Shown here: positions 13,592 through 24,429 of the stretch, piece after piece
Layout of the letters: the number at the start of each line of letters is the position of its first letter
Numbering within the stretch: the first letter of the stretch is position 1
Assembly: GCA_009760855.2 (NCBI GenBank)
Contig: WPIO01000008.1
Location: 4,000,501 to 4,064,500, forward strand
Length of the DNA: 64,000 nucleotides
Reading direction: 5' to 3'
From: Cristatella mucedo
Taxonomy: Eukaryota; Bryozoa; Phylactolaemata; Cristatellidae
Translations under genes and position numbers: made by a program
Notes under the pieces: generated by a model
What the model was told of the DNA's origin: nothing
What the model saw: the letters and a program-made list of their open reading frames with translations, nothing else
Databases searched by the model: none

Positions 13592-14986
13592 GGCAGTGAG
13601 GGGGAGGGGCTAACGTGTTACACTTGAAGTACCAACACAATAGTGCTCATTTTCGTGTTAGCCGATCCACCAGCTCATCACCAGTGGTGGTCATTCTTAA
13701 ATTTGTTGGGCCATCCACTCGTTTCTTTGTAGGAGCTAGCAAATCGGTAAACGCCTAGCAAATCGTGCCCCAAAGACAACACGCCGTGTTCTATTCGATG
13801 ACGATTCAATAGGAACTGACATCCAGTGGTTCGATGAGGAAGAAAGGTGACAAGTACATTTGCTGGTGTCGATGATGTTGTGTGTGCCAGCTGCTGTTAT
13901 TGTAATTGGCACAAACACCTCACCAGCAGTCAATCATTAGGCAATGTGTGGTGCGGCTGCTGCTATTGTAATTAGGGCAACCGCCTCACATGAGAACAAA
14001 GGTTAGGCAATTGGTCTTGTCTCTGCCTGTTATCAACTCCGGTGATTCATCGAGCTCTCATTTATGTACTCTTTGAGAGGAATTAGTCTCGGTATCGCTT
14101 ATGTCCACAGCCTATGTCTGCTGCAGGAGTCACAGTAACACTTATAATAATAATAATAATATTGCACTTGATAAAGCGCCCTCAGAGAACTTAATCTCTT
14201 TCTAGGCGCTTTACATTTGCTGCAAAGTGATACGCAATAGAATAGTAAGTAAAATCATGCTTGAAAAACAAACAAAATGAATAACATGGTTAGGGGTTAC
14301 ATGCACTGGGTCAGCATGCAAATGTGGTTAGTGGCAGCATGAACAGTGTCAGCACGCATAAGCACATCGAGGACGAATCACAAGGACCCACTAAATGCTG
14401 TCCTAAATAGGTATGTTTTTAAGTTTCTTTTAAATGTGGTCAGGTCAGGGGATGTTCTGATGCAGGTCGGGAGGGAGTTCCAGGCTGTGGGAGCATACGA
14501 GCTAAATGCACGGTCTCCAAAGGATTTAAGGTTTGTACGAGGTATTTCTAGACTGTTGGATTCCGAAAAGCGAGTGGTACGATGCTTTGCCTGATGGGGT
14601 AGTATATCTGAAAGATAGGCTGGAGCCATAGAATGAAGAGACCTAAAAGTGAGCGACAAAACCTTGAAGTCAATCCGTTGCTTGACTGGTAACCAGTGCA
14701 GGTCGGCAAGAAGTGGAGTAATGTGGCAACTGTGACGCTCACGACAGACAAGCCTCAATGCTAAGGCGTTCGGGTGAAGTGATTATCCGGCGACCAGATG
14801 CCGAGCAGGCTGCCGCTGATACACGCAACGTCGACAGAAGGTGGCGATCGCCTTCCTCCCCCCACACCTGGGCTGGCTGCCTGCTTCAGCTAGCTGTTTG
14901 CACAGGTCAGTCAACTGCCGTGAAGATCACGTGCCATACAAATCTCCAGCTCTAGACTTACTACCCTGTCTGTTGGCATGAACCAA

Positions 14987-15040
<54 letters not shown>

Positions 15041-15110
15041 TCTATCATATCTCTATCTCACTCTCACTCTCTCTCTCTCCCTCTCCTTATATTATATCCC
15101 TATCTCACTC

Positions 15111-15167
<57 letters not shown>

Positions 15168-18100
15168 TTCTCTCTGTCTCTCTCTCGTTTCCTCTCTATC
15201 TATCTATTTCTTATCTTCAACCTTGGAGCTGCTGACTCAACCACCAGCGAATACATCCCAGCTACGGCGTGTACATGTGAGCACATGAGTTTATCTGCTA
15301 CTACAGAGCAAATTGGCCAACTCTTTGCTTTTCCTTCGAGATGCAGCTTCATACAACTCGTCTGTGAAGTTTTGTCTGCTTTTGGATACGAAAGCCAGTG
15401 AGCTTGTTTAGCAAGCCAGCTTATCGTACGTCACAGCTTCGTCCTCCGCACTCTCGACGAGCACCCCCAGATTCAGTGGCAGCATACCAAAAGGGGGCCG
15501 GGGGCATATGTCCCCCCAGCTCTGGATCAGAAAGCACCCAAATGGGTGCCTTGTACTTCGGTGGGGGGGCGGTTTACCATCTGTTTAATTCGTCTTCGGG
15601 TGAACAGCATCCTAAGAACACCACTACCTACATTAGGTCCCCGGTCGTTCGATTGCACTTCGTTTTTGTTTAAGAGCTATAAACTTACCTCGTGGCCTTT
15701 GCCGTGGAATTTCGAGCCCCTGATCGAATCAGGATATTGGAAGTTATCGTTGCTGATGCTCTGTAGTTGGACCAACGAGTGTGTGTGGCAGAGCACCTTC
15801 GGGCTTTGCCCCACCCTTCTCAGATCCATGGAAGCCCCAGAGAAGCCTATTCAGGTCACCCTCTCCGGGCCTCAGCTGCCTATGCTAACGAAGGGAATTG
15901 TGGCATTCACGTCACATAGCTGGGAAAGCAATCGAAAATAATCTAGGCATTCCTGAGGTCTTTTGCCTATTCAAACATTGCGGCCTACTCATACAGTGAG
16001 GGAATGTAAAAGCGCTTGACCTTTCTCCACTGCCGACACCATCAGTTTATTCAGATGGCTCATGGGGGGGGGGGCATCTCGCTGGCCCTTGCCGGATTGA
16101 CTGAGAGCATCAGTGGCGGTTGAAGACAACGAAACAGCTTCGGGAATTGATGGACTTTTCGGAGAGCCTTCGTGCAGGCCGGTATATCTCTTTGGCCAAG
16201 GAGAAAGCCCGAGAGAGATCCCCGGCCTGGTGTCTATGCAAGCACGAGGACTGGCACAGTCAGGTCAAATGGAGAGCGACCAAAATCGTCTCAAAGCTGC
16301 AGAATGGGCTGCTTTGAGATTGCTTTGAGGCTGTGCTGACTTTCCTCTAAACGAAAGCATGGAAGCACGAAAACATAGAATCAACCTACACAATTTCGAT
16401 TGCGAATGGGTCTGTCCGTGATTCTGCGAACCCTGGGTGCATCATAATTGGCTAGCGGTGTGCCAACTTAATCGTCACTTATTCGGCTTGCCTGCGAACA
16501 CAGGACATAGGACACACAGAAGGCAACAATTTTCTTCAAGCTACCGGAGACTGGCTGGGCACCGTGCTCCATGCACCAGGCTCTCAGTGGGTATGAATGG
16601 GCAACGGCAGGTCAGAAAACCATCGGCTCGTGCATCCTAACCCAGTAATCATAACACATCTCATCTCATCAACACTGCCAAAGGTTTGGGCATGATTTCC
16701 AGATTTTGGCTGCCGGCAGCGAGTTTCCAGAGTGCTGGCGCGGAGAGCTGACGGCACCGAGGGTGCTTGCCAGCTTAGAAAACCAGACAGCGGATACTCA
16801 CCGACAGTATCGAAGTGTTGGTCTCTTCAAAAAATCTGGCTGCTGTTTCTTGCACGGATTGGCTGCTAGCCAGAGCTGACCACTGGTCGTTTCGAGGCAG
16901 TAGACTGAGCCCGCGAGATCCAGGTACGTGAACTTGATCTGATGCTTGGAACGCTGATGCTAGCGGCCCGGAGTGGGGGCCCTCCGAGTCACTCACTGAT
17001 GAGACTGGCTCCGGCTGCTGGCAGCTGCTGTCTGCCATAGCCTCGCGCTGCTGCGCTCTCGTCGAAGAAGGGGTGTGCTTGCGACTTCGAGCTGACGACG
17101 TTCGTCTTTTGCTTTCCCCTGGGTCCTCAGGGTCTGACAAGCTCTCTCCGACGACGTCCTCGAGACTCGGGCAAAAGCGGGCAACAGCCGCTCCACCTCT
17201 CGAGGCTGGGCTGCTGCTGGCTAGCTCAGCAGGTGACACGGCAGTGCAAATGCAAGGCCGGTCGCCGCAGCAACGGGGCCTACCAGAGCTGGCCACAGGC
17301 CACTGGCTGCTTGGCTGACACTCGCTGGTTTCGAAATCAAAGTTCACGTCCAACGAGAGAGCCCTATCCAGATAGTCGGGAGCGATGCCGAGGAATTCGT
17401 ACAGGGGTGACACGTCACGGGTTTCTATGCCGTCCTGCTGCCGATTGCTGACCGGAGAAACTTCGTCCGGCACGATGGCAATCTCGCGGGCTGCGCAGCT
17501 GCACAGCTGCTGCTGTGTGCACGTGAAGCAGTCGCCGCCTATGCTAACGACCAACTGCTGAGTCTGTTCGTCGTGCAAGGAAACTGCTTTCTCCGATGAG
17601 CTGGCTAGCTGCTTTGCATAGGACAGTGAGTTGTTGGGTGCTACCACCAAGATGGGGTGGCAGGGATCTGCTTCGTCATTGTCATTTGTGGACACATTTA
17701 TAGAAGACTGGTTGCTCTTCGGCCGATAGGAAGCATTTGAAGAAGAGCTGCTGCTTCTGGATTTCGTTTGCGACCTCTTTAGCCTTAGCGGCTTGAATGA
17801 AATTGCACCGGCACGTTCTGATTGTCGATCTACTAACGATTGAAAGTGGTGCACATGTCAGGACATTGAGCTGAGCAGATGAGCAGCAGCAATGCGAACA
17901 ATTGCAAACAACACTAGCTGATTTAACAGCCACTTTTGTATAACAGCAGAAGAGCCTTAAAGACTATCAACTCCGCTTACAGTGGCAACACAGGATTGCC
18001 CACAGCAGGATTCAAACCCACGACCTCGGAACCTCGATCGTGAAGAGCAACCGCCTTACTTAGTGGGCCATCACGGCCCACACTAGACATGGCTGCATGC

Positions 18101-18659
18101 TCTTTGACTGAATAGGGAATAAACAGCTGCAACACCACCAAGCAAGTACTTAGACATGCTGCTAGTTGAGGTTTTTTGTTGAGGACATAAGCGAGCAATG
18201 AAAAAATACCAAGCCAGAGTTTAAGATCTGGACAGCTGCATTCTTTGGAAGGGATTTTCTCTCGAATTAAGCATGTGCATAGTCTTTTAGCAGGTTGGAT
18301 TTGGATGACTGAGGGATCCTTGGGCGACTGGGAGTGCCACACCACAACGATCGAGCCGTTTCCTGTCAGCTCTTCACACCAGCCAGCCCCTGCAGAATGC
18401 CGGCCACAGTGCTAGACGGCACAGTTGATTTGGTTCTTGGCAGAATCACATACCCGTGACCCGGAGCAGAATTAAATAATTCGCTCTTACCGGGGCTTGC
18501 GCTAATGCATTGAATGGCGTCGCTGCCATCAGTTAGCCCGTTGGAAGGCCTATGCAGCAGGAGCTGCAGCTCCTTCGGAGGAGGAGCAAGCTGTGGAGCA
18601 GCTGCACTGGAAAGTGCTGGTGCCGATCTCCTTCTTTCCTTCTGGTCGGAGTGAAGATG
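1375..18659 (-). CDS. Large Ser/Ala/Gln-rich phosphosite-rich protein, unrecognised (partial, at least 4 exons)
   Basis: Four - strand segments join in phase: 18659-18491 (phase 0 in, 1 out), 17829-16802 (1 in, 0 out), 9588-6490 (0/0) and 1624-1375 (0 in, 1 out). They give 4,546 nt, about 1,515 residues, open at both ends: no start codon precedes the first segment and no stop follows the last. The protein is mostly low complexity with polyQ, polyE and polyA runs. Basic-residue-directed sites recur: RRRSAP, LKRSQT, KRRTSS, IRRATV, FTRSSS, GRRTSS, RVRKASS, RKLSLDG. The best-ordered piece is PLYEFLGIAPDYLDRALSLD in the second segment. No enzyme domain or membrane segment was recognised. Inference: an intracellular regulatory or scaffold phosphoprotein. 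The introns (661, 7,213 and 4,865 bp) carry SINEs, LINE fragments and a 14-bp minisatellite. Confidence 0.7.
1955..2105 (-). mobile_element. tRNA-derived SINE, group A
   Basis: Read on the - strand it has a tRNA-like head with B-box GGTTCGAGTCT and a tail containing AAAGGCTCTTCTG. The same body recurs at about ten other places. It lies in the large intron upstream of exon d. Confidence 0.75.
2110..3855. other. Intron sequence, nothing recognised
   Basis: Between exons c and d of the - strand gene. It includes a poly-G run at 3024-3036 and a short local repeat of cagacaggatcag near 2415-2448. Open frames are short and unconvincing on both strands. Confidence 0.5.
3860..4022 (+). mobile_element. 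Degenerate tRNA-derived SINE, group A
   Basis: The segment with tcttagcttgggtaatgagg, then cccgggtggtgggttcacat, resembles the head of group A SINEs with the B-box damaged. Assignment rests on similarity to the better copies only. Confidence 0.4.
4025..6000. other. Intron sequence; AT-rich hairpin near 4530
   Basis: Nothing coding is recognised. At 4525-4572 an AT-rich inverted repeat (atatattgt/acaatatat) is flanked by two copies of atatactgtg. GC content rises from 5560 toward the minisatellite. Confidence 0.45.
5399..5423. repeat. Poly-G run
   Basis: About 25 consecutive G on the + strand, in the intron between exons c and d of the large - strand gene. It could form a G-quadruplex and is prone to slippage and sequencing error. 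Confidence 0.95.
6053..6256. repeat. 14-bp minisatellite, about 14 copies
   Basis: Near-perfect tandem copies of CTCGCCTCCGCCCA, degenerating at the right end (agttggctccaccca). Because 14 is not a multiple of 3 and the unit has no stop, several frames on both strands read through it. These are not genes. It lies 234 bp downstream of exon c of the - strand gene, within the intron. Confidence 0.95.
6490..9588 (-). CDS. Large Ser-rich gene, giant internal exon c
   Basis: The longest open stretch of the window: 3,099 nt, 1,033 codons, phase 0 at both ends. Acceptor tttgttgtcatttgtag, donor ATGAAG|gtaaag. It begins ASCEHPQNMEVESIPQP and ends GVEKERLDVINSMK, a likely short helix. Between are E5 then a run of about nine Q (about 8782-8825), several shorter Q runs, Ala-rich tracts and basic sites IRRATVVQTG, FTRSSSLPAFKPLGKLF and RVRKASSW. 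An open frame of this length with CAG-rich codons is far beyond chance; the antisense ORFs here are shadows. The ATG at 9564 could be mistaken for the gene's start, but the reading frame continues to the acceptor. Confidence 0.85.
9965..10985 (-). mobile_element. 5'-truncated CR1/L2-like LINE fragment
   Basis: Read on the - strand, from 10985 down, it codes pieces of the reverse transcriptase C-terminal part (NFLKLNDDKTNSLVMGKP, ARNLGVIFQSDVSLDDHISS, LVQNSAARLVCREHHSCHIT) in changing frames, then the 3' UTR, hairpin tail and (ATT)n at 9972-9987. The catalytic YADD region is missing. A roughly 20-bp duplication lies at its 5' edge. It sits in the 7.2-kb intron of the - strand gene. Confidence 0.9.
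10990..13520. other. Intron sequence, nothing recognised except simple repeats
   Basis: Part of the 7.2-kb intron of the large - strand gene. Apart from the GA-rich tract at 11930-12035 no repeat family or coding signal was recognised. Confidence 0.45.
11930..12035. repeat. GA-rich imperfect microsatellite
   Basis: Interrupted (GA)n and (GGA)n purine tract of about 100 bp in the large intron of the - strand gene. Open frames through it are artefacts. Confidence 0.9.
13526..13588. repeat. (GA)n microsatellite
   Basis: About 30 uninterrupted GA units, ending in gaaagaggg. Confidence 0.97.
13860..14115. repeat. Dispersed repeat of unknown type, copy 1
   Basis: Contains two internal copies of ctgctattgtaatt-like sequence with cacctcac, and a right part tcatcgagctctcatttatg ... 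tgagaggaatta. The same order of blocks is found at about 28580-28745. No coding capacity or terminal repeats are visible. Confidence 0.55.
14140..14756 (-). mobile_element. 5'-truncated CR1/L2-like LINE fragment
   Basis: Begins (in element orientation) with RLVCRERHSCHITPLLADLH and continues through PVKQRIDFKVLSLTFRSLHS to the 3' UTR, hairpin and (ATT)n at 14145-14162. The 5' end is cut at about 14756. It lies in the intron of the - strand gene, about 2.05 kb downstream (in gene order) of exon b. Confidence 0.92.
14989..15190. repeat. (TC)n arrays
   Basis: Two long (TC)n runs (about 14989-15038 and 15110-15165) joined by imperfect CTCTAT/CTCACT sequence. Confidence 0.96.
15195..16800. other. 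Intron sequence, nothing recognised
   Basis: Continues the intron up to the donor of exon b. Short G runs occur at 15564 and 16066. No convincing open frame. Confidence 0.45.
16802..17829 (-). CDS. Large Ser-rich gene, internal exon b
   Basis: A 1,028-nt open segment from acceptor cgttagtag to donor CTGTCG|gtgagt. It codes 343 residues: a basic Ser-rich start (LRLKRSQTKSRSSSSSS), a Cys-rich patch (GGDCFTCTQQQLCSCAA), the most protein-like block SPLYEFLGIAPDYLDRALSL, a second Cys patch (RPRCCGDRPCIC), an acidic and basic stretch (LEDVVGESLSDPEDP, then KRRTSSARSRKH) and an end in EETNTSILS. An in-frame stop lies just upstream of the acceptor, as expected for an intron edge. Confidence 0.75.
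17935..18090 (-). mobile_element. tRNA-derived SINE, group A
   Basis: On the - strand the head reads GTAAGGCGGTTGCTCTTCACG and GGTCGTGGGTTTGAATCC (B-box with one change), with the tail TTAAGGCTCTTCTGCTG. It lies wholly within the 661-bp intron between exons a and b and makes up about a quarter of it. Confidence 0.85.
18491..18659 (-). CDS. Large Ser-rich gene, internal exon a
   Basis: Acceptor gatctttgcag (18660-18661 is the AG), donor CCCCG|gtaaga, 169 nt, 56 codons plus one base. It codes a basic start HSDQKERRRSAPALSS, a PQLAPPPKE stretch and LLHRPSNGLTDG. The split codon G|AT completes as Asp with the next exon. There is no ATG, so an upstream exon must exist. Support is from strong splice signals and phase; it is not independently recognisable. 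Confidence 0.6.
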
Positions 18660-18754
18660 CTGCAAAGATCGAAAATGTCAAAGAACTGCTATTCATTCGA
18701 GCTCAGCAGCTGCCAAGTCGGATGCACAAGCACCAGTCATGCTACAGCATATAT

Positions 18755-18827
18755 AACTTGCCTAAAAAGAGATCAAGTTCTGCCAGAGTGTTACATACAA
18801 ATGTATTCTTATTATTATCTTGTCTGA
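18755..18827 (+). repeat. LINE/SINE 3' tail remnant
   Basis: Has tgcctaaaaagagatcaagt, tctgccagagtgttacatac and attcttattattatc, a decayed copy of the shared hairpin tail plus ATT run. Confidence 0.5.
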
Positions 18828-19554
18828 TGGCAGAGCTGCTGCACGGGAGGTGCATACACAGGCATGCACTCTGGCACCGAAACGGAGCACTCTTACACCT
18901 TTCCTCTGTCTGTCACGACAGATCGCAGATCCTAGCTATTCGCTCGACTGGGTTTCCTGCATGCTGACTAGATGACTGGCTCACGCTTTATTTCAGGTAC
19001 ATGAGCCTGTGGCAAGTGCTCAAGCAAAAGAGCCTGAGCGACCAAGAGGTGCCAAGTAAAAAGTGCATGACAGAATAAGAATGCATGTGAGCACATATTG
19101 CCCAGCTCACAGGTTAGCGTAGAGCATTGTTTAAAGTAACCAAATGATGCAGATTTTCACCATGCCTAAGATAAAACTGTGTTTAATCCCACAATTTCGC
19201 CTATTGTAAATTAAAATGAAATATAGCTGAGTGTTGTGCATGGAAAGGTGACAAACTAAAAAGAAAAGGAATATTGAAAAGAGGGAGAATTATAGCAGGA
19301 GCATTTGTACATGGCAAAGAGAGATAGTAATATAGAAGAAATTTATAAAAAAAAAAGTTGGGTTGGAAGAGGGCAAAATAAAAAGAATGAGTGATGAAAT
19401 AGAGCAAAGAGAGAGACAGACAGACAGACAGATAGAAGAGACAGCAAGAATAGAGAGGGGCAGATACATGAAAAAGGGAGAGAAATAAAAGATGGACACA
19501 GAGACAGAAATGAAAAGAGACACATAGAGAGAGACAGAGAGACTGAGACAGGCA

Positions 19555-19591
19555 AGGGGGTATTTGAGAGAGAGAGCGAGAGAGGGAGAGA

Positions 19592-19650
<59 letters not shown>

Positions 19651-19655
19651 AGAGG
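19555..19655. repeat. GA-rich microsatellite
   Basis: (GA)n with GGGA interruptions, about 85 bp of it nearly pure. The flanking 19180-19555 is also purine-rich on this strand, with GACA repeats near 19416. Confidence 0.95.
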
Positions 19656-20250
19656 TGATTAAAGAAAGAAGCTACCTTGAGGTTGCAATGAGTTGGCTGG
19701 TGCATCTAAAATATATACCAAATACATGCTAAATACCCTCATTAAGGTGCAAGATGATGGCCTATAGTGGCATGACATGAGATGACAATTAACCATAATA
19801 AATCTCAAATACTTACACAAGCAACTTCTATTTTGTGCTATAGGCATGGAAATCAAACAGTTCATAATCCCATGGGAATAGTAGCGACAGGATTGCATGG
19901 TAAAATTATAATGGGCACAACCTATTGCTGCGGCTGTATTTTGCTGTAGCATTAAAGCTAGCATAATGAATTCACCGTGCTATCGATGAAGGCATGACAT
20001 CATCATCGGCAATCACCCTCATTCACACGTTGGGCACCATGCACCCACACACCGGCCGGCAGGTCAGCGTGAGAAGAACTGCTACAGTAGGGATGGTACA
20101 GGGCAAGCAGCCGACAGCATTATTGAGCCACGCATAGGCAAGATTCTGAGCACGTATTAATCAACAGCCCGGATTGAACAAGTGTCTCCAGCACGATGAG
20201 GTAGGTGGCTATCATTGATTGCCTCCATCCCTTGTCTGTCTGGCCTTCTG

Positions 20251-20254
<4 letters not shown>

Positions 20255-20290
<36 letters not shown>
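20255..20290. repeat. (TC)n microsatellite
   Basis: About 17 TC units. Confidence 0.95.
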
Positions 20291-20294
<4 letters not shown>

Positions 20295-20327
20295 ACGAGG
20301 AAATCATGTCTAAATTCCACTATTATG

Positions 20328-20458
20328 CTTGTTGACATTGTGCATGTTGCCAGCAACCATCGGATCATGCTTCCTTTATAGAAAATGCAAAGTGCTTAAA
20401 AAGAGATTAATTTCTCTGAGGGTGCCATACAAATAAATTATTATTATTATTATTATCA
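20328..20458 (+). mobile_element. LINE 3' UTR and tail only
   Basis: Matches the non-coding end of the LINE copies: gacattgtgcatgttgccag, ggatcatgcttcctttatag, hairpin arms and (ATT)n at the end. Strongly 5'-truncated. Confidence 0.75.
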
Positions 20459-20474
20459 CTCGCTGAGCAACCAG

Positions 20475-20620
20475 CAAGTTCGTGTCGAATAAAAACAATG
20501 ATTTTTGCATTCTAATTTTTTATTAATTGTGGATCTAGCTCTGCCTACATGTAAATTGTGTGGGTCTGCTCCCTCATACACTGTTTTGTATGTCTTGCTT
20601 ACCCCTGATATGAGAATCCT
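20475..20620. repeat. Dispersed repeat, copy 1
   Basis: Shares agttcgtgtcgaat, attttttattaattgtgg and ctgcctacatg with 40005-40120 in the same order. Type unknown. Confidence 0.45.
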
Positions 20621-20709
20621 GGCTCCCCCACCGAGCCTAGACGATCATAAAAAGGACCCAAGAAGCAACTTAGGGCTGCTGGTTAGTAGGATATCCGTTT
20701 AGCAATATG

Positions 20710-23700
20710 CACTGACTTGTGCACAAGAGAGCACTCAAACCACACAGGAAAAAAGTGTTTACTGGGGCGGTGAATATAAGCATGTCACATTTGCCCTAAT
20801 CAGAACGGACACAGTTTTGTAGCACAGAAGTACACAGAGGACAATTCATTCTGAGAGCAAAGGGAACTCGAAATGGTAGATTTTATTGCAGCTTTTTGAA
20901 TATTGTCAAATCATAGGATGACACGATAGCAATCCGCAATGATTTCCCCTGCTGCAGAAGCATTGTGTCTGAAAGCACGGTCTCCAAGAGATTTGAAGCT
21001 AGATCAGGGCCTCTAGATGAAGGATTTAATGGACGAGCTTGCAAAGCTTTCCCGGCAGCCGAATAATAAACACTCGGTGCTCAGCCGGTAAAGTAAGGCA
21101 CGGATCAGCTTATTGAGCAGCCCCATTTACATAGCAGCAGAAGAACCTCGGTGGCTGTCAGCCCGCTTGGCACTCAGGAATCGGCTGAAGCACGATCAGA
21201 GACTAGCGATGGCGCCTTGGCACGTGCCTGCCGTCACAAGTGGTATTTCTTTCGCATGGGTATCTGAGCTAGACAGGATCTGTGTATTTGTTGACGATGC
21301 AGTGCTCGACACCAGAAGACTTGGTGCTTGGAATTCGACATCCGGTAGAGCAATGGAGTCCTTGCAAGCCAATGCCAATACAATGAATGCATGTCACAAG
21401 AATGCGCCTGCTGCTCGGCAAGCTCTGCATTGGCTAGTCGCAGGTCCTCCTCAATAGTTCCAGCACCCGTGTCCACAAAAGAAGATCTCTTGTAGAATGG
21501 CTCATTGCTAATTGCTCAGACAACGTCGAACGACCAAGTGCATGAATAATAAATGAGTAGTGCAGAAGGACAAACAAACTGCATATGCTGGGTCTATCCA
21601 TTTGCGGAATTGACAGATTCGTCTATCTGCGCAGGATATGTGAAGGACCTTCCGGTGGTGAATCAATGGCCACAGAGCATCTGCACTCAGCTTTATCGGA
21701 CGGCTCTCTGAGGTGCATGCACTCTCAGCTGATCCAGTTTGTCGCGTGGGAACATGCATTCTTTGTCTGTCGGCAAGAGAAGTCGCACTGAATATTCATG
21801 CAGCTTATAATGCCTACATTATCTAGACTGTTTCCATGAGACAGCTCATGACCCAAAACCCAGATGTATCGAAGCATGGGGATTACTCTTGGGTGGGCAA
21901 AGCAAAAGGCGTATTTCGGGAGGGGGGATGCACTGTCAAGCGTAATCGCAGCCTGCAAATGAGAGCATGCTGGCAGAAAGATAGAAGCAAAAGCAAGTGT
22001 CGCGCATGCATTGCATGAAAAATGCCCAAAATTAGAAAATGTATACTCAAAACATCTTGGTCTAGATGTATCGCTAGGGACACGTGAAGCGAAGTTAACC
22101 TATAATAAAACCTTAGTGCCACATGAATATATATTTAAAACGTTGCTTATGGTTATGAGCATATCTACACATACAGTATTTGAATAACCAACAAGTAGAT
22201 TTGTGGATGAACTTCTTCAGCAATGCATGGTTTTTCCCACTGATGTAACGAACATCTTGCAATGCCTCTGCAATGTACTCTCTCCTAGAGGAGGCCTTTG
22301 ATTACTTTGATTTCTTTTATTATTGCACCTGCTCACTCTGTTTGTCTTGTGTTTTTGTGCCTCAGTATTCAAGCACCCTGCAATCAATAAAACCTTCACT
22401 AGGCTTGCTGAGTACATTGTAAGCATGTGCACGCCTAGTATTTTTTCTAGCCCCAAGCACCAGAGACCAATCAGATATTAATGATCAAAATAAAATACTT
22501 CTAAACTGAACTAAACTTAACACGTAGGTTGCATCAGGACGAATACAGCAAGATTATTTTCTTTTTAATTTTTTGCTGTGCAGATGCATCCTAAGCAGTG
22601 ATCTTCGGCCAAACGGCATTGCAGGTCTCAGCCCTAAGGTCAAGGTCAAGATGAACCTGATTGTCCACTGTTCTCAGTCATTCGACCACAACTATTGATA
22701 CCATCAGCATCGGGATCTCTGCTCGATCACCACATGTCAGTGTATGCTAATTGTACTAGCTGCTTTTCTTGTCTTCAAAGGTTGAATCGAATTCCCCACA
22801 GATTTAGGTCATGTTTTACCGAAGCCCTATCAATCTGGCAGAGTAGCCTATTCCGAAATTCTAATGACGCCCTGCTGATCATTCCTACCCACACGAATCC
22901 CTTCAGGCTGAATTTGCAGCATGCTACTATTTCTTTGCATTTGAAAACAGAAATAGAAATGCTAAATGCATCTCTTAAAACTCATTAAACAACTCTCCTT
23001 CGGGGCTTTGGTATCTTTTGCTTGCATGGTTTTGCTGAGTGGTTGGTTGCTGCAGATGCGTGACAGACACTTTTTTGCTTGGTACCTGGAGCTTTGACTT
23101 GCCACGTATTGCAGCATAGTGAATCGGGATCCAGAAACGTGCCACTTTACGAGCACTTGGGGCACGGCCCTTTGCTTGCCTTGCCACATGACTGGATGCT
23201 GCTACTTCCACTGCACACGATCCCCTGCCGACACACCTAGGAGTAGCACTACAGCAGCATTGTGCATGCGCACGCATGCCTGTGTAAGGAGGCGTGCCTG
23301 TGTGTGTGCTAATAGGTGGTGATGCAGATCAAGAAGGTACACTCATGTGATTATTTGGATCCACGCTGCTTTAGACTCTGGTGGCTAGGCAGCTGCTGCT
23401 CACAATAACCAGGCCTGGCAGCAGCTGCTTCAGCCGTTCGGACCGTAGTCATTATGGTTGCACTGGTCAAACAGGGCAGTGTCACACCACCGGTGGTGCA
23501 TGTTGAGGAGGAGGGGAGGGGGAGGAAGAGCGGCCGCTTTCAGTGCACACCATAGTACAGAATCCAGTAGTCAGCTGGCATCTAGGCCGACCTTGCTCGC
23601 GGAATTAGTTTAATCCTAAATGCTTACAATTAGAAAATCAGAAGCAACAAATAAACTGTTAATCACCGGCCTTGACCACCCAGGAAGTGCTGCCCTGATG

Positions 23701-24425
23701 AAACAAACACATTTCATTTTTACAGTGCACTGTCTTGGATGACTCCCCGTATAATAATTATGAATATACAAAGCGCCAAACGTTTGCAGTGCTGGCTACC
23801 AGGTGCACGGATAAAATGCTAGCCTGACTTGCAGGCGATTGTACTTCAATTGTCGGCAATTTTACATTAATCGCAATTAATGTATGCTACTATACTTCAG
23901 CATGCTTCACAGCATGAAGCTCAGGCCTCGACTGTTTGGCTGAAACCGGCTTCAGCCGGAACTCGCTTCCTTTCAAAAACTTCCATCGAGCCTCATTCGT
24001 ATGGCACAGAGCAATACCTTTTCGTCGGAGATATGACAAGCTCAGACATATTGCTGCTAAGTGACCCCGAGCCCACGTCTTAGCTGCTATTCAGCACGTG
24101 CAGCTGCTACCTCAACCGGAAAGCAACGTGTTGCAGCCTTTTCCGAGGAAGGTCTCAGGTTGTAAGCCTCAGTTTGGAAATTCCAATCTGGCTGTGCACA
24201 TGCCATTAGCAGTGGTCTTCCTAAGAGCCAAACAACCCAAAGGAACTGCTGCCAGACGTCCAAGAATCGGCTGTCAAAAAGGTAAACAATGATGCCCTGC
24301 AGGTCGTCTCAACAAGTAGACCTGGTAATCAGCCAGACGTTTCTCTCGGCCGGTAAGCTAGCTGGCTGGCGACATGCAAACTGTGGTGCACACCAAGGCA
24401 TACAGGGCTTCTGATGCCCAGAATC
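20710..24425. other. Unassigned DNA, possible upstream intron of the - strand gene
   Basis: A SINE-like tail piece lies at about 21115-21160. A - strand frame at 22975-23277 has a donor-like CTCCAG|gtacca but no good acceptor, so I do not call it an exon. The rest shows nothing recognisable. Confidence 0.4.
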
Positions 24426-24429
24426 TGTG

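Noticed and set aside
22975-23277. An upstream exon of the large - strand gene
   Set aside because: A donor-like site exists, but the acceptor side lacks a pyrimidine tract and the composition does not match the other exons.
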